A stretch of 64,000 nucleotides of DNA, from the NCBI GenBank assembly GCA_963700925.1, contig OY969553.1, forward strand, positions 372,001 through 436,000, in the 5' to 3' direction. The notes beneath the pieces are model-generated. The model did no database searches. It saw nothing but the letters and a program-made list of their open reading frames with translations, and was not told the origin of the DNA. The translations under genes were made by a program, and so were the position numbers. This document shows, in pieces, positions 19,088 to 27,815 of this stretch (positions are counted from its first letter, which is position 1; each line of letters opens with the position of its first letter). The DNA comes from CAWJMD01 sp963700925. Its GTDB lineage: Bacteria; Actinomycetota; Actinomycetes; Actinomycetales; CAWJMD01.

Positions 19088-19537
19088 TCAGGCCACTGGG
19101 CTGGCGTACCCGATGACACCGACGAAGAAGTTGACGTTCCGGCCGTACAGCCGGGTGTCGAGGCCGGTCACGTACTTGCCCGCGACCGCGAACCGCAGCA
19201 CGACCCGGTCCAACCCCACCGACGGCCCGATCGTGATGGCACGAGTCACCATCTGCTCGTCCGGTTGGACCCACGACGTCACGATGCTCTGCAGAGGCCG
19301 CTCGAAGTGGACGTGAACGTCACCGCCGACGACCTCAGCCCGCACCATCCCCAGCGGGACGTGCCCTTCGTTCGCGAGCACCGTTGGCCCGGCCAAGAGC
19401 GAGTCGAGCCGGACCGCGCAGCCCAACGTGACCAGGACCGGTGGCAGGGCCTCGGCAGACCTCGCAGTCAACGCGGTGACACCGGCGGCGGCCGGCAACG
19501 CGAGCAGGCCGGCCAGGAGCCGTCGTCGTGAAGTCAC
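19088..19537 (-). CDS. Putative exported protein of unknown function, 149 aa
   Basis: The N-terminus VTSRRRLLAGLLALPAAAG, followed by VTALTARSAEA, looks like a Tat or Sec signal peptide, with an arginine cluster, hydrophobic core and A-x-A site near residue 27. The mature part is about 120 residues, beta-rich, without cysteine pairs or a domain I recognise. GTG at 19535-19537 overlaps the stop of the methyltransferase gene (GTGA), so it is translated as the second gene of that pair. Longer in-frame starts lie inside the upstream gene's repeat and are rejected. Confidence 0.6.
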   Translation of the reverse strand: MTSRRRLLAGLLALPAAAGVTALTARSAEALPPVLVTLGCAVRLDSLLAGPTVLANEGHVPLGMVRAEVVGGDVHVHFERPLQSIVTSWVQPDEQMVTRAITIGPSVGLDRVVLRFAVAGKYVTGLDTRLYGRNVNFFVGVIGYASPVA

Positions 19538-20946
19538 TTCGAGAGTGTCGGCACTGGACGCCCGATCTTGACCGATACCGGTCCCGGAGGGGTCGACGGA
19601 TGGACCGTGTTCGCCGTGTTCGCCGTGTTCGCCGCGTTCGCCGTGTTCGCCGTGTTCGCCGTGTTCGCCGCGTTCGCCGTGGTGGCCTTGCTCGGCACCA
19701 GTCGCGCCACGCACTCGACGTGGTGCGTCATCGGGAACAGGTCGAAGGCTCGCAGCCCGTCGAGCCGGTAGCCGTGCGAGGCAAAGGTCGACACGTCGCG
19801 CGCCAGCGCCGCGGGGTCGCAGGCCACGTAGACGACGACACTCGGGCGCAGCGCGGCGACCTGACCGACGACCGCAGCCCCGGCACCCACCCGCGGCGGG
19901 TCGAGCACGACGGCTGCCGCTCGGTCGACCGGTGCGGTCTCCAGGGCGTGCCCGACCTCACCGGCGGCCAGCTCGACCTGGGGCAGGTCGTGGGCGTTGC
20001 GACGGGCGTCTGCCGCGGCACGCGCGTCTCCCTCGACGGCGAGCACACGCCCCTTCGGTCCGACGAGCCCGGCGAGCAGAGGCGTGAACAGCCCTGCGCC
20101 GGAATAGAGGTCGAACACCGACGCCCCCTCGAGATCGTCCTCGCGCAGAGCCGCCGCCACCGCGTCCAGCAGCAGCGCCGGCGCCTCGCGGTGCACCTGC
20201 CAGAACCCGGCCGCGGCCACCCGGTACCGGCGCTCGAACCCGTCGCCTGCGAGCACGTTCTCCCGTACCGATGTGCGGGCGGTGCGCCGGGTGTCGGGAC
20301 GCCCGTCGCGCCACGGGACCCCGTCGACGAGCAGCACCGTGTGGTCACCGCCGGCGGGCGCGGCAACCTCGATCCGGCTGCCGGCCGGCCAACGTCGCTC
20401 GAACAGGCCGAGAGCCGCGACGTGCTCGGTGCCGAGCGGCATGTCGTCGAGTGCCAGCACGTCGTGGGAGCGGTGCCGGTGCATGCCTGCGTGTCCGGAC
20501 GCGTCGGCGACCAGGGAGACCCGGGTGCGCCAGGCGAGACCTCCGCGCGCGTCGTCACCGGGCGCCGCCTCGACCTCCACCTCGCACTCCTGACGGGCCA
20601 GGCGCGACAGCTGCTCGGCCACCACTGAGGCCTTCCACCCGCGCTGGGCCGGCAGCGCCACGTGGGCGAGCTCGCCACCCCCGACCCCGCCCGGTCCAGC
20701 CGCAGGCCAGGCCGAGGCAACGCGGTCGGGCGACGGTGTCACGACCTCAACTGCATCACCTCGCCAGAACCGCTGTCCCGCACCGGCTTCGGTGAGCCTC
20801 ACCACCACGCGCTCGGACGGCAGCGTGTGCCGGACGAACACCACGCGGCCCTCGTACCGGGCGACACAGTGACCGCCGTGCGCAACGCGCTCGACGTCGA
20901 CCTCGAGGTCGGTGCCCACCATCGGGTCAGGCTCGGCGACCTTCAC
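19534..20946 (-). CDS. TrmA/RlmD-family RNA (uracil-5-)-methyltransferase with a repeat-encoded C-terminal tail
   Basis: A 470-residue S-adenosylmethionine-dependent enzyme expected to make 5-methyluridine in rRNA or tRNA. An N-terminal TRAM-like OB fold (VERVAHGGHCVARYEGRVVF) precedes a Rossmann domain with VFDLYSGAGLFT, the VLDPPRVGAG loop, YVACDPAALARD and the C-terminal HHVECVARL. The iron-sulphur cysteine cluster of Gram-negative RlmD is not evident. After HHVECVARLVPSKAT the protein gains about 45 residues, including a run of Asn-Thr-Ala and Asn-Ala-Ala triplets from eight 9-bp repeats. It begins directly after the APC permease stop (GTG at 20946; ATG at 20922 is an alternative). Confidence 0.88.
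   Translation of the reverse strand: MKVAEPDPMVGTDLEVDVERVAHGGHCVARYEGRVVFVRHTLPSERVVVRLTEAGAGQRFWRGDAVEVVTPSPDRVASAWPAAGPGGVGGGELAHVALPAQRGWKASVVAEQLSRLARQECEVEVEAAPGDDARGGLAWRTRVSLVADASGHAGMHRHRSHDVLALDDMPLGTEHVAALGLFERRWPAGSRIEVAAPAGGDHTVLLVDGVPWRDGRPDTRRTARTSVRENVLAGDGFERRYRVAAAGFWQVHREAPALLLDAVAAALREDDLEGASVFDLYSGAGLFTPLLAGLVGPKGRVLAVEGDARAAADARRNAHDLPQVELAAGEVGHALETAPVDRAAAVVLDPPRVGAGAAVVGQVAALRPSVVVYVACDPAALARDVSTFASHGYRLDGLRAFDLFPMTHHVECVARLVPSKATTANAANTANTANTANAANTANTANTVHPSTPPGPVSVKIGRPVPTLSK
19610..19681. repeat. Eight tandem 9-bp repeats inside a methyltransferase gene
   Basis: The unit TTCGCCGTG (two copies read TTCGCCGCG) is repeated eight times without gaps. On the minus strand it encodes Asn-Thr-Ala/Asn-Ala-Ala triplets near the protein C-terminus. 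Confidence 0.9.
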
Positions 20947-23064
20947 CTACGGATCGACCTCCCCCGAGGCCGAGGACTGCGCAGGGTCGGTTGCTGCGTC
21001 GACGTCGTCGCGAGACGTCCCCCGACGTACTGCGCCGGGAACCTGGCCGTCGAGCCGTGCCTCGACGCCCTCCGACGAGTGCAGCTGCCACGGCACGCTG
21101 GCGACGACGACACCCGGCGTGTAGTGCAGCCGCGACTTCAGCCGCAGCGCGCTCTGGTTGTGCAGCACCTGCTCCCACCAGTGGCCGACCACGTACTCGG
21201 GCACGTAGACCACGACGAGGTCGCGAGGGCTGACCCGGCGGATCTTCTTGACGTAGCGAACGATCGGGCGGGTGATCTCGCGGTAGGGCGAGTGCAGCGC
21301 CTTGAGGGGAACCGGGATGCCCCGCTCGGTCCACTCGCGCCGCAGCGCGTCGGTGGCCTCAGCGTCGACGTCGACGGTGATGGCCTCGAGCGTCGAGGGG
21401 CGCGACGCCCGCGCATACGCGAGGGCCCGCATCGTCGGCAGGTGCAGCTTCGAGACCAGCACGATCGCGTGCACGCGCGACGGCAGTGCGCGAGCGTCCT
21501 CGGCGACGTCGTCACCGGTCGAGTCGAGCTCGCGCGCGACGTGGTCGTAGTGGGTGCGGATCGCGCGCATCAGCACGAAGAGCGCCACCATCGCGAGGAT
21601 GGCGATCCAGGCACCGAGCAGGAACTTGGTGATCAGCACGACGACGAGCACCACCGCGGTCATCGCCAGGCCGACGGCGTTGATCACCCGCGAGCGCTGC
21701 ATCCGGGCCCGCTTCGAGGGCTCCGTCTCGAGCCGCAGGTGCCGCGTCCAGTGCCGGATCATGCCGGTCTGGCTCATCGTGAACGAGACGAAGACTCCGA
21801 CGATGTAGAGCTGGATCAGCTGGGTGACCTCGGCGTCGAACGCCAGGATCAGGACGATCGCGGCCGCCGCCAGCATCATGATGCCGTTGCTGAACGTCAG
21901 CCGGTCGCCGCGGGTGTGCAGCTGGCGCGGCAGGTACCCGTCCTTCGCGAGGATCGAGCCGAGCACCGGGAAGCCGTTGAAGGCGGTGTTCGCAGCCAGC
22001 ACCAGGATCAGGCCCGTCGAGCCGGTCACGAGCCAGAACGCGGGGTCGAAGCCCGAGAAGATCGCATCGGCCAGCTGACCGATGATGGGCAGCTGGTGGT
22101 ACTCGAGGCCGCTCTCGAAGACCACGGACGTGCCCGGGCCCGGCTCACCGAGGCGGCCGTCGAGCTGCAGCTCCTCCCACGGATGGGACTCGTCGACGTA
22201 GACCACGCCCATCTGCCGTGCCAGCAGGATGATCGACATGATCATCGTGATCGCGAGCCCACCGAGCATGGCGAGCGTCGCGGCCGCATTGGCGCTCTTG
22301 GGCTTGCGGAAGGCCGGCACTCCGTTGCTGATCGCCTCGACACCGGTGAGAGCGGCGCAGCCCGACGAGAAGGCCCGCAGCAGCAGGAAGACACCGATCG
22401 CTGTCCCTAGCCCCTCGGCGTACTCAGGCTGGACCTCGGTGGTGAACTGGGCGCTCTCGGCGAGAGGGAGCGAGCCGGTCACCCAACGGAAGAGACCGAA
22501 GAGGGCCATGCCGAGAATCGCGACCATGAACACGTAGGTGGGGATCGCGAACAAGGTTCCCGACTCGCGGACTCCCCGCAGGTTCAACGCCGTCAGGACG
22601 ACGACTGCGGCAACCGCCACCCCCGCCTCGTACCCCCGCAGCTGGGGAATGGCCGACGCGACGTACTGCGCGGCGGACGAGATCGAGACCGCGACGGTGA
22701 GCACGTAGTCGACCAGGAGGGCACTGGCGACCGTGACCCCCGCGGACCGTCCCAGGTTGACGGTGGCCACCTCGTAGTCGCCACCGCCGGACGGATAGGC
22801 ACGCACGTTCTGCCGGTACGACGCGACGACGACCAGCATGACTGCGGCGACCGCGACGCCGATCTGCCACGAGAACGTGTAGGCGGTAACGCCCGCGACC
22901 GCGAGGGTCAGGAAGATCTCGTTCGGGGCGTAAGCGACCGACGACAACGCGTCCGAGGCAAAGACCGGCAGGGCGATGCGCTTGGGCAGCAGGGTCTCGT
23001 GGAGACGGTCGCTGCGGAACGGTCGCCCGACCAGGATCCGCTTGACGCCGTCGGTGATGCCCAC
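20947..23064 (-). CDS. APC-superfamily permease, KimA-like (possible potassium importer)
   Basis: A 705-residue protein with about twelve membrane segments in residues 35-470 and a soluble C-terminal domain of about 200 residues. The motif LPVFASDALSSVAYAPNEIF at the first helix is close to the KimA/YdaO type of APC transporters, which import potassium in Bacillus. Two RCK/TrkA genes are divergent across only 46 bp, which also points to potassium. Amino-acid transport remains possible. GTG at 23062-23064 was chosen (VGITDGVKRILVGRPF) because a TAGCAT -10 lies eight bases upstream; the frame is open 44 codons more. Confidence 0.82.
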   Translation of the reverse strand: MGITDGVKRILVGRPFRSDRLHETLLPKRIALPVFASDALSSVAYAPNEIFLTLAVAGVTAYTFSWQIGVAVAAVMLVVVASYRQNVRAYPSGGGDYEVATVNLGRSAGVTVASALLVDYVLTVAVSISSAAQYVASAIPQLRGYEAGVAVAAVVVLTALNLRGVRESGTLFAIPTYVFMVAILGMALFGLFRWVTGSLPLAESAQFTTEVQPEYAEGLGTAIGVFLLLRAFSSGCAALTGVEAISNGVPAFRKPKSANAAATLAMLGGLAITMIMSIILLARQMGVVYVDESHPWEELQLDGRLGEPGPGTSVVFESGLEYHQLPIIGQLADAIFSGFDPAFWLVTGSTGLILVLAANTAFNGFPVLGSILAKDGYLPRQLHTRGDRLTFSNGIMMLAAAAIVLILAFDAEVTQLIQLYIVGVFVSFTMSQTGMIRHWTRHLRLETEPSKRARMQRSRVINAVGLAMTAVVLVVVLITKFLLGAWIAILAMVALFVLMRAIRTHYDHVARELDSTGDDVAEDARALPSRVHAIVLVSKLHLPTMRALAYARASRPSTLEAITVDVDAEATDALRREWTERGIPVPLKALHSPYREITRPIVRYVKKIRRVSPRDLVVVYVPEYVVGHWWEQVLHNQSALRLKSRLHYTPGVVVASVPWQLHSSEGVEARLDGQVPGAVRRGTSRDDVDAATDPAQSSASGEVDP

Positions 23065-23072
23065 GAGCAACC

Positions 23073-23103
23073 ATGCTAGGCACACGCCCTCGGCGTGTAG
23101 CGT
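23073..23103. promoter_or_regulatory. Back-to-back leaderless promoters of the APC permease and trkA genes
   Basis: TAGCAT on the minus strand (23073-23078) lies eight bases before the permease GTG. TAGCGT on the plus strand (23098-23103) lies seven bases before the trkA GTG. The whole divergent region is 46 bp. Confidence 0.5.
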
Positions 23104-23110
23104 TCCGGGC

Positions 23111-23773
23111 GTGCACTTCGTGATCATGGGATGTGGCCGTGTGGGGTCGTCGCTGGCCCGCGGGCTGCAGAAGCGCGGGCACTCGGTGGCGGTCATCGAC
23201 CAGAGCGCCGAGTCGTTCCGGCGGCTGGGCGCCGGCTACGAGGGGACGACGGTCACCGGCGTCGGCTTCGACCGAGACACGCTGTCCGAGGCCGGGATCG
23301 AGGAGGCCTACGCGTTCGCGGCGGTCTCCAGCGGAGACAACTCCAACATCCTCGCGGCGCGAGTCGCCCGTGAGACGTTCGGGGTCTCGAACGTGGTGGC
23401 CCGCATCTACGACCCGGGTCGGGCCGAGGTCTACCAACGACTGGGGATCCCGACCGTCGCGACGGTCAGCTGGACGTCGGACCAGATGCTGCGGCGCCTG
23501 CTGCCCCACGGCGCTGCCCCGGCATACACCGACCCCAGCGGCCACCTCCAGCTCGCGGAGGTCGGCGTGCACGCCGCGTGGGTCGGGCGCGCACTGACCG
23601 AGCTCGAGCGGGCCTCGCACAGCCGGGTGGCCTTCTTGACGAGACTGGGCAAGGGAGTCCTGCCAACTGCCGAAACCGTCTACCAGGAGGGCGATCTCGT
23701 CCATCTCATGATCCAGGTCGACGATCTGCCGACCGTCGAGCGACGGCTGTCGAAGCCGCCGGCTGCCGACTGA
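23111..23773 (+). CDS. trkA: RCK-domain potassium-uptake regulator, TrkA family (first of two)
   Basis: A 220-residue cytosolic protein with an N-terminal Rossmann RCK_N domain (HFVIMGCGRVGSSLARGL, and the acidic Asp in VAVIDQSAESF that binds the adenosine ribose) and a C-terminal RCK_C domain. Such proteins gate Trk/Ktr or related channels in response to NAD(H)/ATP or c-di-AMP. GTG at 23111 follows TAGCGT by seven bases. It is 26 bp ahead of the second RCK gene and presumably in one operon with it. Confidence 0.92.
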   Translation: MHFVIMGCGRVGSSLARGLQKRGHSVAVIDQSAESFRRLGAGYEGTTVTGVGFDRDTLSEAGIEEAYAFAAVSSGDNSNILAARVARETFGVSNVVARIYDPGRAEVYQRLGIPTVATVSWTSDQMLRRLLPHGAAPAYTDPSGHLQLAEVGVHAAWVGRALTELERASHSRVAFLTRLGKGVLPTAETVYQEGDLVHLMIQVDDLPTVERRLSKPPAAD

Positions 23774-23799
23774 CCTCCCTCCCAGATCAGGAGTCTTCG

Positions 23800-24465
23800 A
23801 TGCGCGTCGTCATCGCCGGGGCCGGCAGCGTCGGCCGGTCCATCGCCCGCGAGCTCCTGGCCAACGGGCACCAGGTGTTGCTGGTCGACAAGGCACCCGA
23901 CGCGATGAAGCACTCGTCGGTGCCCGAGGCCGACTGGCTGCTGGCCGACTCCTGCGAGATCGCCTCCCTCACGGAGGCGGGTCTCGAGACCGCCGACGTT
24001 GTCGTCGCAGCCACCGGTGACGACAAGGTCAACCTCGTGACGTCGCTGCTGGCGAAGACGGAGTACGGCGTGCCACGCACGGTCGGCCGCGTCAACAACC
24101 CGAAGAACGAGTGGATGTTCGGCGAGGCGTGGGGCGTCGACGTCGCCGTCTCGACCCCGCGGCTGATGACCGCCCTCGTCGAGGAGGCCGTCTCGGTCGG
24201 CGACCTCGTGCGGATCTTCACCTTCCAGCAGGGGCAGGCGAACATGGCCGAGTTCACACTGCCGGACGACTCGCCCCTGGTGGGTACCCGTGTCGGCTCG
24301 GTCGAGTGGCCCCTCGACACGGTGCTCGTCGCCATCATCCGCGAGGAGCGGCCGATCCCTCCGAGCACCGACGACGTGCTCGAGGCGCATGACGAGCTGC
24401 TGTTCCTGACCGTGCCCGAGGTCGAGGACGAGCTCAGGACGCTACTGACCCCTGGTCGCGGCTGA
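23800..24465 (+). CDS. trkA: RCK-domain potassium-uptake regulator, TrkA family (second of two)
   Basis: A 221-residue paralogue of the preceding gene, with MRVVIAGAGSVGRSIARELL and VLLVDKAPDAM at the nucleotide site, NNPKNEWMF after the Rossmann core, and an RCK_C domain to the end. Pairs of RCK proteins beside one transporter suggest a hetero-oligomeric ring. The last 32 bp overlap the tail of the convergent DUF3159 gene. Confidence 0.92.
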   Translation: MRVVIAGAGSVGRSIARELLANGHQVLLVDKAPDAMKHSSVPEADWLLADSCEIASLTEAGLETADVVVAATGDDKVNLVTSLLAKTEYGVPRTVGRVNNPKNEWMFGEAWGVDVAVSTPRLMTALVEEAVSVGDLVRIFTFQQGQANMAEFTLPDDSPLVGTRVGSVEWPLDTVLVAIIREERPIPPSTDDVLEAHDELLFLTVPEVEDELRTLLTPGRG

Positions 24466-25252
24466 CCTCAGGCTCCTTCTGCAGGGAGACCACGTCTGCG
24501 TCGGACGGGTCGACATCGGGGTCGACATCGGGGCGGGACGGGGGCACCGCCTTGAGGACCACCCAGGTGACCCAGACGGCCAAGGCGAACAGCGGCACAC
24601 CCATCACGAGGCGCGCGATCCCCAGTGCACCGACCATGTCGGCGAGGTACAGGGGCACCTGGACGAGAAGGCGCGCCACGAAGAGCGCTGCGAACAGCCA
24701 TGTCACGCGCTGGTACGCCCTCAACCGCGCGGGGTCCTGTCGCCAGCGGAGGTTCTCACCTGTGAGCAGGCCGATGACGAGACCGAGCACCGGGAACGGT
24801 CCCGGCCCGAGCCTGACCGACGTGCCGGGAAGGGTGAAGGCCGGGAAGCGGATGGTCGACGCCAGGTAGAGGAGGCAGGAGCCGACGTTCACGAGGAAGC
24901 CCGGAACGTAGTAGTCGCGCGCGTCACCCGTGCTGTCCGCGAAGAAGGCGCAGACCAGCACTCCGACAACGCCCGCCAGCGCCTGCGAGGGCGACGAGCG
25001 CGTGACGACGCGGGCCAGCACGGCGAGGACAGCGGCCCCGACGGAGACCACGATCGCGGGAGTCAGCTCGCGGGTGGCGGTGAAGACCACCACGTACAGG
25101 AGGCCGGGCACCACCGCCTCGACCACACCCCTGGGTCCACCGACAGCTTGGGCGAGCGAGAAGTCGGCCTTGCCGGCCTGGGCAAGGCCGCGGCTGCGCT
25201 GCGCCCGGGCCGCCTCGCGGAGCTGCCGCCGGGTCGGCGACGACTCGCTCAC
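24434..25252 (-). CDS. DUF3159 family membrane protein
   Basis: A 272-residue protein with about six hydrophobic segments, starting VSESSPTRRQLREAARAQRS and entering the membrane near residue 50. The conserved stretch AVGGPRGVVEAVVPGLLYVVVF marks the actinobacterial DUF3159 family, whose function is not known. The C-terminus is an acidic Asp/Pro-rich tail. GTG at 25250-25252 overlaps the stop of the OB-fold gene (GTGA), so the two are coupled. Its 3' end overlaps the second trkA gene tail to tail. Confidence 0.85.
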   Translation of the reverse strand: MSESSPTRRQLREAARAQRSRGLAQAGKADFSLAQAVGGPRGVVEAVVPGLLYVVVFTATRELTPAIVVSVGAAVLAVLARVVTRSSPSQALAGVVGVLVCAFFADSTGDARDYYVPGFLVNVGSCLLYLASTIRFPAFTLPGTSVRLGPGPFPVLGLVIGLLTGENLRWRQDPARLRAYQRVTWLFAALFVARLLVQVPLYLADMVGALGIARLVMGVPLFALAVWVTWVVLKAVPPSRPDVDPDVDPSDADVVSLQKEPEVSRDQGSVAS

Positions 25253-25635
25253 GTCGTGGGGCCGGTCAGCAGCTCGTACTGCGGGTTGTACATCACCTTG
25301 CGGCCGTCGGAGCAGGAGACCAGGCCCTCGACCCGCATCCATCGTCCGGTCTCGACCCCCCGGATCTCGCGCCGTCCGAGCCAGATCAGCGCCACCGAGC
25401 CGGTGCCGTCCGACAGCTCCGCCTCCAGCGCCGGCACACCTGCCCGGGGGCGAAGCGTCACAGCCTGCAGCGCCCCGGCGAGCTGCACCCGGCGGCGACC
25501 GGTCAGCTCACCGCAGGGCGTGCCGCCGAGCGCCCGCGAACGGTCGCTCTCCTCACCGGCCTGCACGCTTGACTGCGAGCGGGTCCAGCGTGAGAGCACC
25601 GACCGAAGGGGGGCCAGGCTCGTCGACTCGTTCAC
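25249..25635 (-). CDS. OB-fold nucleic-acid-binding domain protein
   Basis: A 128-residue protein. Its C-terminal 85 residues read as an OB fold, with strands around VQLAGALQAVTLRP, LEAELSDGTGSVALIWLGRR and GRWMRVEGLVS. Similar single-OB proteins sit next to DUF3159 and DUF3710 genes in many actinobacteria; the ligand is unknown. GTG at 25633-25635 follows TAGGAT by six bases. Confidence 0.85.
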   Translation of the reverse strand: MNESTSLAPLRSVLSRWTRSQSSVQAGEESDRSRALGGTPCGELTGRRRVQLAGALQAVTLRPRAGVPALEAELSDGTGSVALIWLGRREIRGVETGRWMRVEGLVSCSDGRKVMYNPQYELLTGPTT

Positions 25636-25641
25636 GCTTCA

Positions 25642-25647
25642 ATCCTA
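25642..25647 (-). promoter_or_regulatory. -10 element of a predicted leaderless transcript (OB-fold gene)
   Basis: TAGGAT on the minus strand is six bases before the GTG at 25635. The transcript would cover the OB-fold and DUF3159 genes. Confidence 0.5.
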
Positions 25648-25690
25648 CGCCTGGGCGTTGTTTCACCTCGGCCGAACCCCACAGGTGTGG

Positions 25691-26524
25691 TCAGCGTCTC
25701 TCGGTGATCTCCGGCCCGCGCTCGAAAGGCGCCAGGTCGTCCTGGCTCCGCGTCGACTCCTGCGCTGCCTGACCCGATTCGGGCTCGGCCCCCGGCGCGG
25801 GCGAGGCTCCTGACGGCAGTCGCAGCACGAGCAGGTCACGTGGGGCCATCGCCTCGGTCCCGCGCACCACGACCGCGGAGCGCAGCACGTCCTCGAGGGG
25901 AGCCGCGGCTGCGTGGTCGTGCGCGGCCGGCCCGCCGAACACACCACGCAGGAACCAGCGCGGTCCGTCGACGCCGATGAATCGACTGGGCCGGTGGCCA
26001 CTGCGCCCGTCCGACGTGCGGACGGGGATGCGCGCGATCAGCTCGCGCCCGAAGGGGCCGGGCACCTCGTCAGCCGTTCCGCCCTGGCGTGTCACCTCGG
26101 CGGCGATCTCGCTGCGGACGTCGTCCCACACACCGAACGTGCGGGGTGCCGCGAACACCTGCATCTGCAGGGTCGAGCCGTTCATGGCGACGGTGACGGC
26201 GATGACACGCTTCGTGCTGTCCTCGACCTCGAGTCGCAGCTCCATCCCCTGCCTGCCGGGGATCTGCAGCGCACCGAGGTCGATCCGTCGTTCGTCGGCC
26301 TCGGCCTCGGTCAGGTCGAACGGGCCCTGCTCCAGGCGCCGGGTCTCGGCGTCGGCCGCGGCGGCGTCCTCGCGGACGTCCGAGCGGCCGTTGCTCCCTC
26401 TGCCGGTGGACGGTGCGTCCGCGTCGTCGGTCCCGGAGGTGGTCTCGTCCGGCCCTGTGCCGTCGTCACGGACCTCAGAGTCACCCTCGGGGTCGGTCTT
26501 GCCCTTGCGTCGTAGCCAGCTCAT
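25691..26524 (-). CDS. DUF3710 family protein
   Basis: A 277-residue cytosolic protein starting MSWLRRKGKTDPEGD, with an acidic low-complexity stretch to about residue 65. The conserved core follows (GPFDLTEAEADERRIDLGAL, and later GVDGPRWFLRGVFGG). DUF3710 is an actinobacterial family of unknown function commonly linked to dut and the OB-fold gene. The start codon overlaps the dut stop by four bases (ATGA at 26521-26524). Confidence 0.9.
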   Translation of the reverse strand: MSWLRRKGKTDPEGDSEVRDDGTGPDETTSGTDDADAPSTGRGSNGRSDVREDAAAADAETRRLEQGPFDLTEAEADERRIDLGALQIPGRQGMELRLEVEDSTKRVIAVTVAMNGSTLQMQVFAAPRTFGVWDDVRSEIAAEVTRQGGTADEVPGPFGRELIARIPVRTSDGRSGHRPSRFIGVDGPRWFLRGVFGGPAAHDHAAAAPLEDVLRSAVVVRGTEAMAPRDLLVLRLPSGASPAPGAEPESGQAAQESTRSQDDLAPFERGPEITERR

Positions 26525-27066
26525 GTCTGGTTCCCTCCCGCGGTTCGTGGCCGCCGTGAGTTGTCGTGTGGACCCGAGGGGGTCGCTGAGTAGGGAGGTT
26601 CACCCGAGCCGGAGAACCCGCCGGTCGAACCGTGGCCGCCGTCGCCGCGCTGGGAACCGGGGAGTCGCTCGACCTCGACGAAGTCTGCGCGCTCCACGCG
26701 CTGGACGACGAGCTGAGCGATCCGGTCGCCGCGACGCACGGTGAACGACTGGTCCACGTCCGTGTTGATCAGCGTCACGCGGATCTCACCGCGGTACCCG
26801 GCGTCGACCGTGCCCGGCGCGTTCACGATCGTCACTCCGTGACGGGCCGCGAGACCCGAACGGGGGTGGACGAAGGCCGCATACCCCGACGGCAGGGCGA
26901 TAGCGGTGCCGGTGCCGACGGTTGCGCGCCCGCCGGGCGGCAGCAGGACGTCCGCGCCGGCAACGAGGTCGGCCCCGGCGTCGCCTGGGTGCGCGTAGCC
27001 CGGGACGGGCAGGTCGGGGTCGAGCCGCTGCAGCAGCACCTGGACCCCCAGGTCGGGATGGCTCAC
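26521..27066 (-). CDS. dut: Deoxyuridine 5'-triphosphate nucleotidohydrolase
   Basis: Hydrolyses dUTP to dUMP and diphosphate, keeping uracil out of DNA and supplying dUMP. The 181-residue trimeric-type dUTPase has motif 1 PGDAGADL, motif 2 PRSGLAARHG, motif 3 in NAPGTVDAGYRGEI with the catalytic Asp, motif 4 RGDRIAQLVVQ, and motif 5 near GSQRGDGGHGSTGGFSGSG. The tail after motif 5 is about 25 residues longer than in the shortest homologues and rich in Pro/Ser. GTG at 27064-27066 follows TAGAGT by eight bases. Confidence 0.97.
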   Translation of the reverse strand: MSHPDLGVQVLLQRLDPDLPVPGYAHPGDAGADLVAGADVLLPPGGRATVGTGTAIALPSGYAAFVHPRSGLAARHGVTIVNAPGTVDAGYRGEIRVTLINTDVDQSFTVRRGDRIAQLVVQRVERADFVEVERLPGSQRGDGGHGSTGGFSGSGEPPYSATPSGPHDNSRRPRTAGGNQT

Positions 27067-27074
27067 GGACCGAA

Positions 27075-27080
27075 ACTCTA
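27075..27080 (-). promoter_or_regulatory. -10 element of a predicted leaderless transcript (dut)
   Basis: TAGAGT on the minus strand is eight bases from the dut GTG. The transcript would carry dut and the DUF3710 gene. Confidence 0.45.
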
Positions 27081-27177
27081 GTCCCGGATCGGAGCACTCC
27101 CCTCCCAGGCCACAGCACCGGCCGGCGCGGCCTCCCCGGCGTGGGGCCACGCCCGCCCCGCGTGGCACCCTGGGCCG

Positions 27178-27747
27178 GTGACGACTCCCGCCGCACCGGG
27201 CCACGACCGCCCCGCGGGGCCGGCGCCTGTGCCGACACCAGGGGCGCGGCCCACCTACAGCGAGCGGCTGTGGCCGTCCGCCGGCTTCTGGCTGGTCGTA
27301 CCGCTCGTCGGCGTGGGGGTCGCGCTCTCGTTGTGGCCGGTCGGGCCGGCGGTCGCCCTCTCGGCGGCCTGCGTGGTGCTCGTCCTGTGCGTCGCCGGGC
27401 TGCTGCAGGCGTCGCCTTGCATCGTCGTGACCGATGGCGAGCTACGGGCCGGCCGGGCGCAGATCCCGCTGGGACTGCTCGGGCGGGTGCAGGGATTCGT
27501 CGGCGAGGAGGCCCGCCAGGAGCGTGGTCCGCGGCTCGACGCCCGCGCCTTCCTCGTCCTGCGCGGCTGGGTCGACCCTGTGGTCAGGATCGGGCTGACC
27601 GACCCGCAGGACCCAACGCCGTACTGGCTGGTCTCCACCCGCCACCCGGAGGCGCTGGCGGCGGCGCTCAGCACCGACGGAAACCCTGCAGAAAACCCTG
27701 AAGCCAGCCCCGGAGGGAACGCCGAAGGGACCGCCCTTCCCGGCTGA
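27178..27747 (+). CDS. DUF3093 family membrane protein
   Basis: A 189-residue protein with a Pro/Ala-rich N-terminus, then YSERLWPSAGFWLVVPLVGV entering two membrane helices, and a cytosolic C-terminal part with CIVVTDGELRAGRAQIPLGL and YWLVSTRHPEALAAAL. These are hallmarks of DUF3093, an actinobacterial family that usually neighbours dut and DUF4193 genes; function unknown. The C-terminal 25 residues are low complexity (Asn/Glu/Gly/Pro). GTG at 27178 gives the family N-terminus. Confidence 0.87.
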   Translation: MTTPAAPGHDRPAGPAPVPTPGARPTYSERLWPSAGFWLVVPLVGVGVALSLWPVGPAVALSAACVVLVLCVAGLLQASPCIVVTDGELRAGRAQIPLGLLGRVQGFVGEEARQERGPRLDARAFLVLRGWVDPVVRIGLTDPQDPTPYWLVSTRHPEALAAALSTDGNPAENPEASPGGNAEGTALPG

Positions 27748-27815
27748 GCCGGCGGACGGTCCCCTCGTCGCGCATGCCTGCCGGAAGGTCGGGCAGGGTC
27801 GAGCAGAGCAGATGC

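Noticed and set aside
19568..19771. Plus-strand frame encoding a Phe-Ala-Val repeat that looks like a membrane helix
   Set aside because: It is the reverse reading of the 9-bp repeat inside the methyltransferase gene and has no independent start signals.
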